Source of the DNA: Syntrophobacteraceae bacterium
Lineage (GTDB): Bacteria; Desulfobacterota; Syntrophobacteria; Syntrophobacterales; Syntrophobacteraceae
DNA length: 36,968 nucleotides
Direction: 5' to 3'
Assembly (NCBI GenBank): GCA_013314815.1
Contig: JABUEY010000026.1
Coordinates: 1-36,968, forward strand
The notes beneath the pieces are model-generated. The model did not search any database. It worked only from the letters and a program-made list of their open reading frames with translations, and was not told the DNA's origin. A program made the position numbers and the translations under genes. This document shows, in pieces, positions 16,756 to 25,517 of this stretch (positions are counted from its first letter, which is position 1; every line of letters begins with the position of its first letter).

Positions 16756-17289
16756 TCATCCAATGGTTTCGATAAGCCCGATTCGGCCGTCCTTCCTGCG
16801 ATACAAGACATTTATACGATTTGTGTGCCGGTTGGTAAAGACCATGAATTCACCGCTGTTGAGATTCAACTGCATCAGGGCCTCTTCGATGTCCATGGGC
16901 TTTGCGTAGACCTGCTCGGTTCTTATGACGCTCATTTCCTCGTCGTCGTGCAAATCCCTGGAACCAGCGGCAGGGCTGAAGTCCTTGATCCCGACGGCGG
17001 GTTTGCGCCTGCGGAACTTCTCCTTGCTTTTCTTGACCTGGGCCTCGATCGTATCGGCAACCAGATCGATGGCCGAATACATGTCGTCCGTTTCTTCGGT
17101 TCCGTTGATTCGAAAACCGTTGGCGTCTATGGACACTTCCGCGATGTGCCGGAATTTTTCGACTTTCAAGACCACATGAGCTTCCACGGGCTCTTCGAGG
17201 TACTTCTTCACCCGGGATATCTTTTCCTCAGCATAGGCTTTCAGCGGCATCGAAGGTTCAATATGCCGGAACGTCACGTTGATCAGCAT
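16756..17289 (-). CDS. hpf: Ribosome hibernation promoting factor, long form
   Basis: This 177-aa protein has the N-terminal sigma-54 modulation/S30AE domain (about 1-105), which binds the ribosomal small subunit in stationary phase. A linker follows, then the C-terminal domain (about 120-177) with PMDIEEALMQLNLNSGEFMVFTN-type sequence that dimerises ribosomes in long-form HPF. The length marks the long type, not the ~95-aa enterobacterial Hpf. It follows rpoN with a 71-nt gap; GGAG precedes the ATG. Confidence 0.94.
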   Translation of the reverse strand: MLINVTFRHIEPSMPLKAYAEEKISRVKKYLEEPVEAHVVLKVEKFRHIAEVSIDANGFRINGTEETDDMYSAIDLVADTIEAQVKKSKEKFRRRKPAVGIKDFSPAAGSRDLHDDEEMSVIRTEQVYAKPMDIEEALMQLNLNSGEFMVFTNRHTNRINVLYRRKDGRIGLIETIG

Positions 17290-17360
17290 AGCTGCAATAC
17301 TCCGTTGTCGACACGGTTTGAGGTTTACGGCGGGAGGGGTTCATGGATAGACCGCCCCCC

Positions 17361-18812
17361 TCAGCTTTCCCAGGAAGACTTCCTGCGTTTGTTGGACGGC
17401 AGTATGCCCAGCATTTCACGGTATTTTGCCACCGTGCGCCGGGCAATGCTGATGTTTTCCTTTTCGAGTACGTCGACGATTTCCTGGTCACTGTAAGGCC
17501 TGGAAGGATCCTCATCTCGAACGATCTGCCGGATGCGCTCCTTCACACTTTCCGAAGCTACGGCTTCCCCCAAAACGCTATTTATGGAACTGTTAAAGAA
17601 ATATTTCAACTCAAAAATCCCGTGGGGCGTATGCATGTATTTGTTCGCCGTCACCCGGCTTATCGTCGATTCATGCATTCCAACGTCTTCGGCCACATCT
17701 CTCAGGACCATGGGCTTCAGAAAGGCGACGCCCTTCTCGAAAAAGTCCAACTGCAGCTTGACGATGCTCTGAGACACCCTGTACAGCGTCCGCTGCCGCT
17801 GGTGGATACTCTTGATGAGCCAGGCGGCGGACTTGAGTTTGCCGTGGATGTAGTCCCTGGCTTCAGTGGGCAGAACGGCGTCTTCGCACAATGCATGCTT
17901 GTAGTAGGAACTGACCCGGAGTTTGGGCATACCGTCTTCGTTGAGTAGGATGACGTATTCACCGTCCACTTTCATGACATAGATGTCCGGGCTGATATAT
18001 TCCACGGACTCCTCGCTGAATGCGCTGCCCGGTCGTGGATCAAAATGCAGAATGATATCCACCGCCGCCTTCACTTCATCAGGCGACCTCTTCAAGGCTC
18101 GAACCAGGGCCTGGTAGTTCTTTGTTTCGAGATAGTGCAGGTAATGTTCCACGATCCGCACCACCAGGTCATCCTGAATGTCCAGGTTCCTGGCCTGGAT
18201 CAGCAGGCATTCCTGAAGATTCCGCGCACCCACTCCCACGGGATCGAACGACTGGATTCTCGACAGCACCTTCTCCACCGTCTCCGAATCGACCTTGCCC
18301 ATCTCCGCGATTTCCTCGATGGTGGCGTCGAGGTAGCCGTCCCTGTTCAGGTTGCCCACAATCAGGACTCCGACCTTTTTTTCCTCGTCCGTCAGGTCAG
18401 AAAAGCGCAACTGCCAGACCAGGTGGTCTTCGAGGCTTGCAGCTACGGAAAGCCGGTTGTCATACGAAGGCCACTCCTTGTTGGGATCCGTTTCCACGAG
18501 AACCGGGGTGCCCGTGTTGTATTCCTCCAGGTAGGACTCCCAGTCGAAATCCTCGCGGACATTTTCAGTGATGCGGACTTCTTCGAAGGGCGTTTCGGCC
18601 TCGGATTCAACCGGCACCGATTCGTCGCCTTCCACCGTTTCTTCCTGAGTCTCCGTTTCCTCCAGCAGCGGATTCGTTTCGAGTTCCTGGTGGATCGTGT
18701 CAAGAAGTTCGAGTCGAGACAGTTGGAGCAGTTTGATGGCCTGCTGCAACTGAGGAGTCATGATCAGCTGCTGGGTGAGTTTGAGTTGTTGTTTTAATTC
18801 GAGTGCCGCCAT
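17361..18812 (-). CDS. rpoN: RNA polymerase sigma-54 factor
   Basis: The 483-aa protein directs RNA polymerase to -24/-12 promoters that need enhancer-binding activators. The N-terminal region I is clear (ALELKQQLKLTQQLIMTPQLQQAIKLLQLSRLEL), followed by an acidic region II, the core-binding domain, and the C-terminal RpoN box ARRTVAKYRE, which contacts the -24 element. The frame is open 29 codons further upstream, but ATG 18812 is chosen because region I starts there and GGGAAGAA precedes it. The gene starts 13 nt after lptB, the conserved lptB-rpoN arrangement. Confidence 0.97.
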   Translation of the reverse strand: MAALELKQQLKLTQQLIMTPQLQQAIKLLQLSRLELLDTIHQELETNPLLEETETQEETVEGDESVPVESEAETPFEEVRITENVREDFDWESYLEEYNTGTPVLVETDPNKEWPSYDNRLSVAASLEDHLVWQLRFSDLTDEEKKVGVLIVGNLNRDGYLDATIEEIAEMGKVDSETVEKVLSRIQSFDPVGVGARNLQECLLIQARNLDIQDDLVVRIVEHYLHYLETKNYQALVRALKRSPDEVKAAVDIILHFDPRPGSAFSEESVEYISPDIYVMKVDGEYVILLNEDGMPKLRVSSYYKHALCEDAVLPTEARDYIHGKLKSAAWLIKSIHQRQRTLYRVSQSIVKLQLDFFEKGVAFLKPMVLRDVAEDVGMHESTISRVTANKYMHTPHGIFELKYFFNSSINSVLGEAVASESVKERIRQIVRDEDPSRPYSDQEIVDVLEKENISIARRTVAKYREMLGILPSNKRRKSSWES

Positions 18813-18825
18813 GGTTTCTTCCCGT

Positions 18826-19563
18826 CTAAGACAAGCTGAAATGATCCCCGAGGTAGGTCCGGCGGGCGAGGTCGCTGCCCGCGATAGTGATCGGGTCACC
18901 CGATTCCAGGATCTTTCCTTCGTGAAGTATATAGGCCCAGTCGCAGACTTTGAGTGTCTCCCTCACATTGTGGTCGGAAATCAGCACTCCGATTCCCCTG
19001 GCTTTAAGCGACCGGATGAGCCCCTGTATTTCAAGGACTGCGATGGGATCGATCCCTGCAAAGGGTTCGTCGAGAAGAATGAAATCCGGTTGTGTGACCA
19101 GTGCCCGGGTGATTTCCACGCGCCTGCGTTCTCCTCCTGAAAGGCGGTCAGCTTTGTTTGATGCCAGGTGAGCGATATTCAGGTCGCCGAGCAGGTCTTT
19201 GAGTCTCGACCTCCTTTCAGCCCGGCTGAGGTTCATGGTTTCGAGGATGGCCATGATGTTCTCTTCCACGGTCAGTTTACGAAACACCGACGGTTCCTGC
19301 GGCAGATAGGTAATCCCCTTTCTTGCACGCAGATACATGGGCAGGCCGATAATGTCCTCCCCGTTCAGATATACGGCTCCTGAATCGGGACGGATGATCC
19401 CCACCACACTGTAGAAGGTGGTCGACTTTCCCGCGCCGTTCGGGCCCAACAGTCCCACGATCCAGCCTGCGCGAACCTCGAGGTTCACGTGGTCGACTAC
19501 GCAACGGCCCTTGTACGATTTCACCAGGTCCTCGACAACGAGGGTCTTGGCCTCGCCCAGCAT
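18826..19563 (-). CDS. lptB: LPS export ABC transporter ATP-binding protein LptB
   Basis: LptB is the cytoplasmic ATPase of LptB2FGC, which extracts lipopolysaccharide from the inner membrane. The 245-aa protein shows Walker A GPNGAGKST, Q-loop region TYLPQEPSVF, ABC signature LSGGERRR, Walker B FILLDEPFAGIDP and the switch His in ISDHNVRETL, a phrase specific to LptB. AAGGA precedes the ATG and the lptA stop is 3 nt upstream. LptF and LptG are not in the window. Confidence 0.97.
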   Translation of the reverse strand: MLGEAKTLVVEDLVKSYKGRCVVDHVNLEVRAGWIVGLLGPNGAGKSTTFYSVVGIIRPDSGAVYLNGEDIIGLPMYLRARKGITYLPQEPSVFRKLTVEENIMAILETMNLSRAERRSRLKDLLGDLNIAHLASNKADRLSGGERRRVEITRALVTQPDFILLDEPFAGIDPIAVLEIQGLIRSLKARGIGVLISDHNVRETLKVCDWAYILHEGKILESGDPITIAGSDLARRTYLGDHFSLS

Positions 19564-19566
19564 GCT

Positions 19567-20133
19567 TCAATCCTTTCGGCTGGGGTGAAGTACCGCCTTC
19601 ACCGGAGTCTGCTCCCCTCCCTCCACCACGCTTCTTCCCTGGTCGATGTAGAGAGTGATGAGACGCCCCTGGATCTTGTCATGACCCTGTGAGACGGTGG
19701 GGTTGCCCATGAGGACGATCTTCTGCTCCTGGTGATAGTACACCGCCCTGTCCGCCGTCGCGATCTTGTCTCTTTGCGCCACCCGGACATCTCCCTCCAC
19801 TTCTATCCTGTCGATCCTGTCCACGATGGACGGCTGGTTGGGCTTGGTTCCCGGAGTGGCTGTCACTCTGAGCCGGTTGCCGGTAATAGTCAGGTCGTCC
19901 TGCTGAACCACCACGTGGCCTTCAAAGACGATGGACCTGTCCGACTGCCTGACTTCCATCCGGTCGCTGGCGATGTGAAGCGGCGAATCGGTATTGAGCA
20001 TCTTGTCCGTCGCAAGGCCCCTGGCCTTTTCGGCACAGTAAACGCCCGGCGGCAGAACAGTCACCAGGGAGAAGACAACCAGCGCCTTGACCAGAAAGGA
20101 CATCCCGAAATACTCCACTATACCCTTCATCAT
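19567..20133 (-). CDS. lptA: LPS transport periplasmic protein LptA
   Basis: LptA bridges the periplasm by stacking beta-jellyroll units that shield lipid A. The 188-aa product starts with a signal peptide: MMKG, then a hydrophobic stretch about 10-30 and a likely cleavage near VYCAEK. The OstA-like repeats LHIASDRMEVRQSDRSIVFEG and DDLTITGNRLRV follow. The frame opens at 20190, but AGGTGA, which overlaps the lptC stop, sits ideally before ATG 20133, so that start is chosen and coupling to lptC is likely. Confidence 0.93.
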   Translation of the reverse strand: MMKGIVEYFGMSFLVKALVVFSLVTVLPPGVYCAEKARGLATDKMLNTDSPLHIASDRMEVRQSDRSIVFEGHVVVQQDDLTITGNRLRVTATPGTKPNQPSIVDRIDRIEVEGDVRVAQRDKIATADRAVYYHQEQKIVLMGNPTVSQGHDKIQGRLITLYIDQGRSVVEGGEQTPVKAVLHPSRKD

Positions 20134-20137
20134 GTTT

Positions 20138-20725
20138 TCACCTGGACAAGTTCCCACTGAGCGGCGCAAGCACCAGGGACCCTCGAACACCGCCTTCCAC
20201 CACCGCCTGCCGCTCGGGAATCCTGAACTTCCAGCTGTTCCCCTCGAACTCTACCCCCGGTCCATTCAAACGGATAGCTGTATCCGAGTAGACCAGCCTC
20301 TGCTCATGGTCGTATGCGGCGCGTTGCGTGGTCAGTTCATACCCTCGAGGCAGTGCCGCGTGCACGGCATCCCATAGTTCGATGTTCTTCGTCCCCGCGT
20401 GAAGGACGCCCGAACTGCTCTCCAGCACAATCTCCTCGCCGCTGTCGAGGAAAAAGGTGAGCCGCACCGAGGTGAGAATCGTTTTCTGTTCATCCTGAAA
20501 ATACAGGGCTTCCGAAGCCCCAAGGGTCCAGAACCGCTTTCCCTGCTGCATTTCCGTAAACTCGATATCGGTCAGTTTCATCTCGGCCTCCGGCACTTCA
20601 GGACCGGGTGCCGGCCGGGTTTCCTTCTGGGTCTTCCCCTTGTAGAGACCGACGGCCAGCATGGCTGTGAGACTCAAGGCGAGTACAAGCAAGGTCCCCT
20701 GAGCAATTCTTCGAGAGAGTTTCAT
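20138..20725 (-). CDS. lptC: LPS export protein LptC
   Basis: LptC is a bitopic inner-membrane protein that passes LPS from LptB2FG to LptA. The 195-aa product has one N-terminal membrane helix (about residues 10-28) and then a periplasmic YrbK-like domain, with MKLTDIEFTEMQQGKRFWTL and later YELTTQRAAYDHEQRLVYSD. Sequence identity in this family is low, so position between kdsC and lptA supports the call. No strong ribosome site is seen before the ATG. Confidence 0.88.
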   Translation of the reverse strand: MKLSRRIAQGTLLVLALSLTAMLAVGLYKGKTQKETRPAPGPEVPEAEMKLTDIEFTEMQQGKRFWTLGASEALYFQDEQKTILTSVRLTFFLDSGEEIVLESSSGVLHAGTKNIELWDAVHAALPRGYELTTQRAAYDHEQRLVYSDTAIRLNGPGVEFEGNSWKFRIPERQAVVEGGVRGSLVLAPLSGNLSR

Positions 20726-21016
20726 GTTCGAGCCACCGCCGCAGCGTCTTCACCTGGATTTCCACAGCTTTCCACGCCGGCGCAACCCGACGCGCCACCG
20801 CGGAAAAAGCCGAACAAAGTCGATTGACTGCAAAACAACATCCCGTTCACTCTTGGAGTTCCTCAAGGCCCTGAATCGGGATGATAATCCTTTTCATAAG
20901 TGAAATTAATAAATTATCCTTTCTGTATACTGTAGCATGCAGGACACGTGCCTGTAAAGGCCTATTCGCTAAAGAAATTAGAGGGCGGGATGGTGGGAGG
21001 AAGGAAAAGCGGGTGT
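20726..21016 (-). other. Spacer between kdsC and lptC with AT-rich core
   Basis: This 291-nt gap breaks an otherwise tight operon. Its middle (about 20880-20940) is markedly AT-rich compared with surrounding coding DNA and may hold a promoter for the lptC-lptA-lptB-rpoN genes; GGATAAT on the minus strand is a possible -10. No gene was recognised; a 16-codon ATG frame here lacks a ribosome site. Confidence 0.35.
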
Positions 21017-21571
21017 TCAGCTCCGAAAGTCTTCGAAATAGCGACGAGTGACATGGTCCCAGAGGCCCTGGACGGCGAGAATGAGCTCGCACACCTCCCG
21101 GCAGGCTCCATGGCCTCCCGGCGCACGAGTTACATAGTGGGCGTAGGGCAATACATGAACCACAGCGTTTGGAACAGCCACGGCGAATCCCACACGGCGC
21201 ATGACGGGGATGTCGATCAGGTCGTCCCCCATAAAGCAGATCTGTTCGTCTTCCAGGCCCGTTTCGCGCCGGATTTTTTCGTAGGCCTCCATTTTCACCT
21301 TTATTCCCTGGTAGACTCTTGTGACCCCCAGTCCTCGAGCCCGATGGTCCACCGCCCGGCAGAATCTGCCCGTGATGAAGGCGACCTCGATCCCTGCACG
21401 CTGCAGCATCTTGATCCCATGACCGTCCTGAACATCGAACGCCTTGATTTCGGACCCGTCATCATGATAAATGATCCGGCCGTCGGTCAGGACTCCGTCC
21501 ACATCGAAGATCACGAGGCGGACTGGCAGAATGCGAGATCGAATCGAATCGTCCAGGTCGATCGGGATCAA
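21017..21571 (-). CDS. kdsC: 3-deoxy-D-manno-octulosonate 8-phosphate phosphatase
   Basis: KdsC removes phosphate from KDO-8-P to yield KDO for the LPS inner core. The HAD-family nucleophile motif RLVIFDVDGVLTDGRI is clear, followed by IKAFDVQDGHGIKML, the FITGR motif and MGDDLIDIPVM with the Mg2+-binding acidic residues. The TTG at 21571 is chosen because GGGGAGG lies 8 nt upstream and it gives the normal family N-terminus (184 aa). ATG 21628 and GTG 21637, overlapping the end of kdsA, are alternatives without a good ribosome site. kdsA lies just upstream. Confidence 0.92.
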   Translation of the reverse strand: MIPIDLDDSIRSRILPVRLVIFDVDGVLTDGRIIYHDDGSEIKAFDVQDGHGIKMLQRAGIEVAFITGRFCRAVDHRARGLGVTRVYQGIKVKMEAYEKIRRETGLEDEQICFMGDDLIDIPVMRRVGFAVAVPNAVVHVLPYAHYVTRAPGGHGACREVCELILAVQGLWDHVTRRYFEDFRS

Positions 21572-21614
21572 TTTCTTTTCCTCCCCGGGGACGTGGCGTC
21601 CATGCGCCTCCCCG

Positions 21615-22442
21615 TCAGCAGTCTCCATGAACCACACCGTAAAGGCGGTTCAGCTTCTCCAGCAGATGCGGCACATCGGACATCCTCAATGAATTCGGTC
21701 CGTCGCACAACGCGCTGTCCGGGTCCTGGTGCGCTTCGATGAATACTCCGTGAGCTCCCGCGGCGACGGCCGCACAGGCCAGATGTCCGACGAACCGGCG
21801 CTGCCCTCCCGAGCAACTGCCCTGTCCGCCGGGCAGTTGCACGCTGTGGGTGGCATCGTACACAACGGGGAATCCGGCTTCCGACATGATGGGAATGGAA
21901 CGCATGTCCACCACCAGGTTGTTGTATCCGAACTGGGTCCCGCGCTCTGTGATGAACACCTTGCGGTTCCCGGTATGCGCGACTTTCCGGGCGGCTTCGA
22001 CCATGTCCCATGGAGCCAGGAACTGGGCTTTCTTGAGATTCACGGGTCTGCCCGTTCGCCCCGCTTCCACGAGAAGGTCGGTCTGGCGGGCCAGAAAGGC
22101 GGGTATCTGAAGGATATCCACCACTTCAGCGGCCGCCTTGACTTCGTCCACGCTGTGCACATCGGTAAGGACAGGCACCTGCAGCTGTTCCCTGATCCGC
22201 CTGAGGGTCTCCAGTCCCTGGATGAGACCCGGACCCCTGAACGAATGAATGGATGTCCGGTTAGCCTTGTCGTACGAGCTCTTGAACACGAAAGGGATCT
22301 TCAGGCGTCGGCAGGTGTCACGAAGGAAATCCGCAACGGTGAAGGCCATCGCCTCGTTCTCAATGACACACGGTCCGCCGATCACAAAGAACCGGCTTCT
22401 CCCTATCTGCTGCCCCAGAACTTCCACATCGGGTGCCCACAT
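21615..22442 (-). CDS. kdsA: KDO-8-phosphate synthase (2-dehydro-3-deoxyphosphooctonate aldolase)
   Basis: The enzyme condenses phosphoenolpyruvate with arabinose 5-phosphate to give KDO-8-P. The 275-aa TIM-barrel protein shows FVIGGPCVIENEAMAF, KSSYDKANRTS, FRGPGLIQGLETL, PVLTDVHS, IPAFLARQTDLL and ITERGTQFGYNNLVVDMR, all characteristic. AGGAG, which overlaps the pyrG stop, precedes ATG 22442; a TTG one codon earlier is also possible. It forms a pyrG-kdsA-kdsC run. Confidence 0.97.
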   Translation of the reverse strand: MWAPDVEVLGQQIGRSRFFVIGGPCVIENEAMAFTVADFLRDTCRRLKIPFVFKSSYDKANRTSIHSFRGPGLIQGLETLRRIREQLQVPVLTDVHSVDEVKAAAEVVDILQIPAFLARQTDLLVEAGRTGRPVNLKKAQFLAPWDMVEAARKVAHTGNRKVFITERGTQFGYNNLVVDMRSIPIMSEAGFPVVYDATHSVQLPGGQGSCSGGQRRFVGHLACAAVAAGAHGVFIEAHQDPDSALCDGPNSLRMSDVPHLLEKLNRLYGVVHGDC

Positions 22443-22454
22443 CAATGGGGACTC

Positions 22455-24128
22455 CTAACAGACGCACTCTTTCTTGAAATCGTCCGGGCGTTTCCTTTTA
22501 GCCTCTTCGAGAGCATGCCCGACGAATGCCTTAAAAATAGGATGAGGCTCCATCGGGCGGGACTTGAACTCGGGATGGAACTGGCAGCCCAGGAACCACG
22601 GATGCCCCGGGAGTTCGATGATTTCGACAAGGTTTCTGTCCGGTGAAAGGCCGGTGAAACGGAGGCCGTGCTCGGCCAGGCGCTCGCGGTAATCATTGTT
22701 GAACTCATAGCGGTGCCTGTGCCGTTCCGACACTTCGTTGCATGCATAGGCATCGTGAGCCAGACTGCCCGGTTCGAGAACGCAGGGATAGGCCCCGAGA
22801 CGCATTGTGCCTCCGAAATCCGACGACTCGTCTCTGCGCACCGTCCTGTTGTTTTTGTAGTCGAACCACTCCCTCATCAGGAATATCACCGGGTGAGGCG
22901 TATTCTTGTCGAATTCCATGCTGTGGGCTTTTTCGATCCCGGCGACATTGCGGGCAAACTCCACCGTGGCGAGCTGCATGCCCAGGCAGATGCCCAGGAA
23001 GGGAATGCCGTTTTCCCTGGCATACCTGATAGCCTTGATCTTTCCTTCGACACCCCGCTGTCCGAAGCCTCCGGGTATCAGGATTCCGTCCGCCCCTTCG
23101 ATCAGGGCCTCGCCTCCCTCCTTTTCGACGTTCTCCGAGTCCACGTAGTCGAGGAAAAGACGGCAGCTGTGGGCTGCTCCCGCGTGAATCAGGGCTTCGT
23201 TGAGGCTCTTGTAAGACTCCTTGAGATCTATATATTTGCCGACAATGGCGATCTTGGCTTCGTAGAGGGGTTCCTTGATCCGGTGGACGAGCCTTTCCCA
23301 TTGGTCGAGAATAGGCGCACGGGTCCAGATGTTGAGAAGCCGGACGATCTTTTCGTCCAGGCCCTCCTTGTGAAACATGATGGGGACCTCGTAGATGCAG
23401 TCGACATCCTTGGCGGTGATGACTGCATCCGTGTCGACATTGCAGAAATGGGCGATCTTTGCCTTGATTTCGGGGGAAAGGAACTTCTCAGTGCGGCAGA
23501 GCAGAATGTCGGGCTGGATTCCGATGCTCCGCAGTTCCTTCACGCTGTGCTGCGTGGGCTTGGTTTTCACCTCGCCGGACGTAGCCAGGTAGGGGACCAG
23601 CGTCACATGAACATAAACGACGTTTTCTCTGCCTACGTCAGTCCGGAACTGGCGGATGGCTTCAAGGAACGGCAGACTCTCGATGTCTCCCACCGTGCCG
23701 CCGATCTCCACGATCACGATGTCGACGTTGTCCACCGAACCGCGGATGCAGGCCTTGATTTCATCGGTCACGTGCGGAATGACCTGCACGGTGCCCCCCA
23801 GGTAGTCGCCCCGCCTTTCCTTCGTGATGACCGAATAGTAGATGCTGCCGGAGGTGTAATTGTTCTTCTTCCCCATGGCGGCGTGAGTGAAACGTTCGTA
23901 GTGTCCCAGGTCGAGATCCGTTTCAGCTCCGTCGTCAGTGACGTACACTTCCCCATGCTGGAAAGGATTCATCGTTCCGGGATCCACGTTGATATACGGG
24001 TCCAGTTTCTGAAGAGTCACTCTAAGGCCCCGGCTTTCCATCAGTGCGCCGATGGATGCTGCAGCCAGCCCTTTCCCGAGGGAGGATAACACACCCCCTG
24101 TAATGAAAATAAACTTTGGATGGCGCAA
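22455..24128 (-). CDS. pyrG: CTP synthase
   Basis: CTP synthase aminates UTP to CTP using glutamine and ATP. The N-terminal amidoligase domain has [16 protein letters not shown] and [16 protein letters not shown]. The C-terminal class I glutamine amidotransferase domain has the nucleophile in FLGICLGMQ and the catalytic His-Glu in CQFHPEF. With TTG 24128 as start the protein is 557 aa and begins at the normal family position; AGGAAG sits 6 nt before this codon. The frame continues upstream without a better start. It is the first gene of the minus-strand block and shares the 24129-24676 spacer with a divergent gene. Confidence 0.95.
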   Translation of the reverse strand: MRHPKFIFITGGVLSSLGKGLAAASIGALMESRGLRVTLQKLDPYINVDPGTMNPFQHGEVYVTDDGAETDLDLGHYERFTHAAMGKKNNYTSGSIYYSVITKERRGDYLGGTVQVIPHVTDEIKACIRGSVDNVDIVIVEIGGTVGDIESLPFLEAIRQFRTDVGRENVVYVHVTLVPYLATSGEVKTKPTQHSVKELRSIGIQPDILLCRTEKFLSPEIKAKIAHFCNVDTDAVITAKDVDCIYEVPIMFHKEGLDEKIVRLLNIWTRAPILDQWERLVHRIKEPLYEAKIAIVGKYIDLKESYKSLNEALIHAGAAHSCRLFLDYVDSENVEKEGGEALIEGADGILIPGGFGQRGVEGKIKAIRYARENGIPFLGICLGMQLATVEFARNVAGIEKAHSMEFDKNTPHPVIFLMREWFDYKNNRTVRRDESSDFGGTMRLGAYPCVLEPGSLAHDAYACNEVSERHRHRYEFNNDYRERLAEHGLRFTGLSPDRNLVEIIELPGHPWFLGCQFHPEFKSRPMEPHPIFKAFVGHALEEAKRKRPDDFKKECVC

Positions 24129-24676
24129 GGTCGGCTTCCTTGGTTGCAATAATTGTTCCCATAACAAAAATATCGTCCGATCGGTACCGCAGCCAGTATA
24201 GCAAATGGCTTTTCAAAGTCAATCTCACCACGTGCAGCGGGGCGGACCGAAAAGGAAGTAGAGGCAAGAATCGAGGCTGCAAATAACATCCCAGCGCCGT
24301 TCACATCCCAACGTCTCCCGCAGCAACGTCAGTCACATCCCAACGTCAGTCGGCCTCACAACCCCATAACTGCAACAATCTCAACATCGTCATTCCTGCA
24401 ACATCGTCTCCTTCGCGGGAATGACGATGTTACAGGAATGAGGTTGTTGTGGGAATGAGGTGTGACCCTCGCGTGAATGGAATGGGAATGGAATGAGAAT
24501 GACGTTGCAGTGATATCGGGGTGAAAGAAATTTTTCTTGCTTTTTTCCCGAATATGGCATAGCTTGCCGGAGAATCCGGGCGAAGTGGTCGCAATTACTA
24601 ATCAATTCATATGAAGGGCAGGCCGGATCCCGTTGTTGTTTTATGAATCGGATGGTTTCGTAATGAGGATTGCAAC
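24129..24676. other. Gene-free divergent spacer between pyrG and the CBS-ACT gene
   Basis: About 550 bp must contain promoters for both directions. It holds a cluster of direct and inverted repeats at about 24301-24510. Near 24530 there is a palindromic AAGAAATTTTTCTT followed by a T-run. No open frame here has coding character. Confidence 0.5.
24301..24510. repeat. REP-like repeat cluster with core CGTCATTCC
   Basis: TCACATCCCAACGTC occurs twice, at 24301-24315 and 24333-24347. AACATCGTCATTCC (24383-24396) pairs perfectly with GGAATGACGATGTT (24418-24431), a 14-bp stem whose loop contains a further copy of AACATCGTC. CATTCCTG (24391-24398) also matches inverted CAGGAATG (24433-24440). More inverted copies of GGAATG run through 24451-24500. 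This resembles dispersed palindromic (REP/BIME-type) elements; the same core recurs near 30593 and 30619. Confidence 0.6.
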
Positions 24677-25285
24677 GTGATTGTTCGACACTGGATGACC
24701 ACCAAGGTGGTAACCATCAGGAAAGAGGCTTCAATACAGGAGGCCTTGGCGGTCATGAAGCAGGGGTCTATTCGTCATCTCCCCGTGGTCGACGCAAACA
24801 ACCAGCTGCTTGGGTGGGTTACCGACGCGGATTTGCGTGGAGTGCTCATTGCGTCGATGCTCGAAGAACTGACCCTTGAAGATGTAATGATCCGCAGGCC
24901 GTTTGCCGCCACACCCGAAATGTCCCTGGAAGAAGCGGCTCATATTATCCTCGAAAAGAAGATCGGGGGTCTGCCGGTAGTCGAAGAAGGACGTCTTGCA
25001 GGTATCATTACCGTCGTGGACATACTCTCCGCCTTCATAACATTCATGGGAATGTTTACCCACTCCTCACGCCTCGATGTAAAAGCCGCCGCAATCGATA
25101 GTCCGCTCCATGAAATAACCCGCTTAATCAAGCAGCACAATGCCGAGGTTATCAGTATTTGCCATCTGCCGCCGACGGAAGGGCAGGACTACACTTATTC
25201 CATTCGCCTGAAAAAGTGCGATCTGGAGCCGATCGTGGCGGACCTCGAGAAGAACGGGATCGAAGTGGTTTCCTCGATTTCATGA
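24677..25285 (+). CDS. CBS-domain pair plus ACT-domain protein (AcuB-like)
   Basis: This 202-aa cytoplasmic protein has two CBS domains, about residues 7-60 (HWMTTKVVTIRKEASIQEAL, IRHLPVVDANNQLLGWVTDADL) and 70-125 (MIRRPFAATPEMSLEEAA, GGLPVVEEGRLAGIITVVDIL). A C-terminal region of about 137-200 looks like an ACT domain. CBS pairs bind adenine nucleotides, and ACT domains bind amino acids or other small ligands, so a sensor role is likely. The layout resembles AcuB of Bacillus, linked to acetoin/acetyl-CoA synthetase control. The GTG start has GAGG at good distance. The next gene is an acyl-CoA ligase, a natural target for such control, though this is inference. Confidence 0.85.
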   Translation: MIVRHWMTTKVVTIRKEASIQEALAVMKQGSIRHLPVVDANNQLLGWVTDADLRGVLIASMLEELTLEDVMIRRPFAATPEMSLEEAAHIILEKKIGGLPVVEEGRLAGIITVVDILSAFITFMGMFTHSSRLDVKAAAIDSPLHEITRLIKQHNAEVISICHLPPTEGQDYTYSIRLKKCDLEPIVADLEKNGIEVVSSIS

Positions 25286-25440
25286 TGCACTGCGGTTCGC
25301 TCTTCTGTTCGTGCCGGCAGACGAAGGGGAAGAAGCATCGAGACCCGGTGCCGCCCTCGCGGAGCCTGCAATGGACGGCCTCGAATCGTTGATCCTTGGC
25401 TCCTGTTTGTCCGCCTCGATGGACGGCATGGGTGTACTCC

Positions 25441-25490
25441 GAAGACGGGCCGTCCCGAAAGCGGGGTTGCCGGTCTTCTGAAAGGTTTTT
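25441..25490 (+). terminator. Candidate intrinsic terminator or leader hairpin
   Basis: GAAGAC and GTCTTC close a stem with GGC/GCC and CCC/GGG inner pairs (one mismatch), and a run of six T (25485-25490) follows within 7 nt. It would end transcription from the CBS-ACT gene, or act as an attenuator before the ligase gene. Confidence 0.4.
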
Positions 25491-25492
25491 TC

Positions 25493-25517
25493 CAGGCCGG
25501 ACTCGAAAGCCGGCCTG
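25493..25517 (+). repeat. Perfect 8-bp hairpin upstream of the ligase
   Basis: CAGGCCGG and CCGGCCTG flank a 9-nt loop. No T-tract follows, so it is not an intrinsic terminator by itself; together with the preceding hairpin it could form alternative leader structures. Confidence 0.3.

Noticed and set aside
18813-18899. 29-codon N-terminal extension of rpoN
   Set aside because: It overlaps the end of lptB and precedes the conserved region I; ATG 18812 has its own ribosome site.
20847-21092. 81-codon minus-strand frame between kdsC and lptC
   Set aside because: It overlaps the end of kdsC, has no family similarity and no ribosome site.
22668-24089. 473-codon plus-strand open frame opposite pyrG
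   Set aside because: Antisense shadow; pyrG motifs fill the other strand completely.
24301-24510. Short direct repeats as a CRISPR array
   Set aside because: Repeats are few, of unequal spacing, mixed with inverted copies, and no cas gene is near.
24555-24568. TGGCAT followed by TTGC as a sigma-54 promoter for the CBS-ACT gene
   Set aside because: The GG to GC distance is 8 nt instead of the required 10.
25493-25517. Perfect 8-bp hairpin as an intrinsic terminator on its own
   Set aside because: No T-tract follows on the plus strand; on the minus strand the flanking run is A-rich in the transcript.
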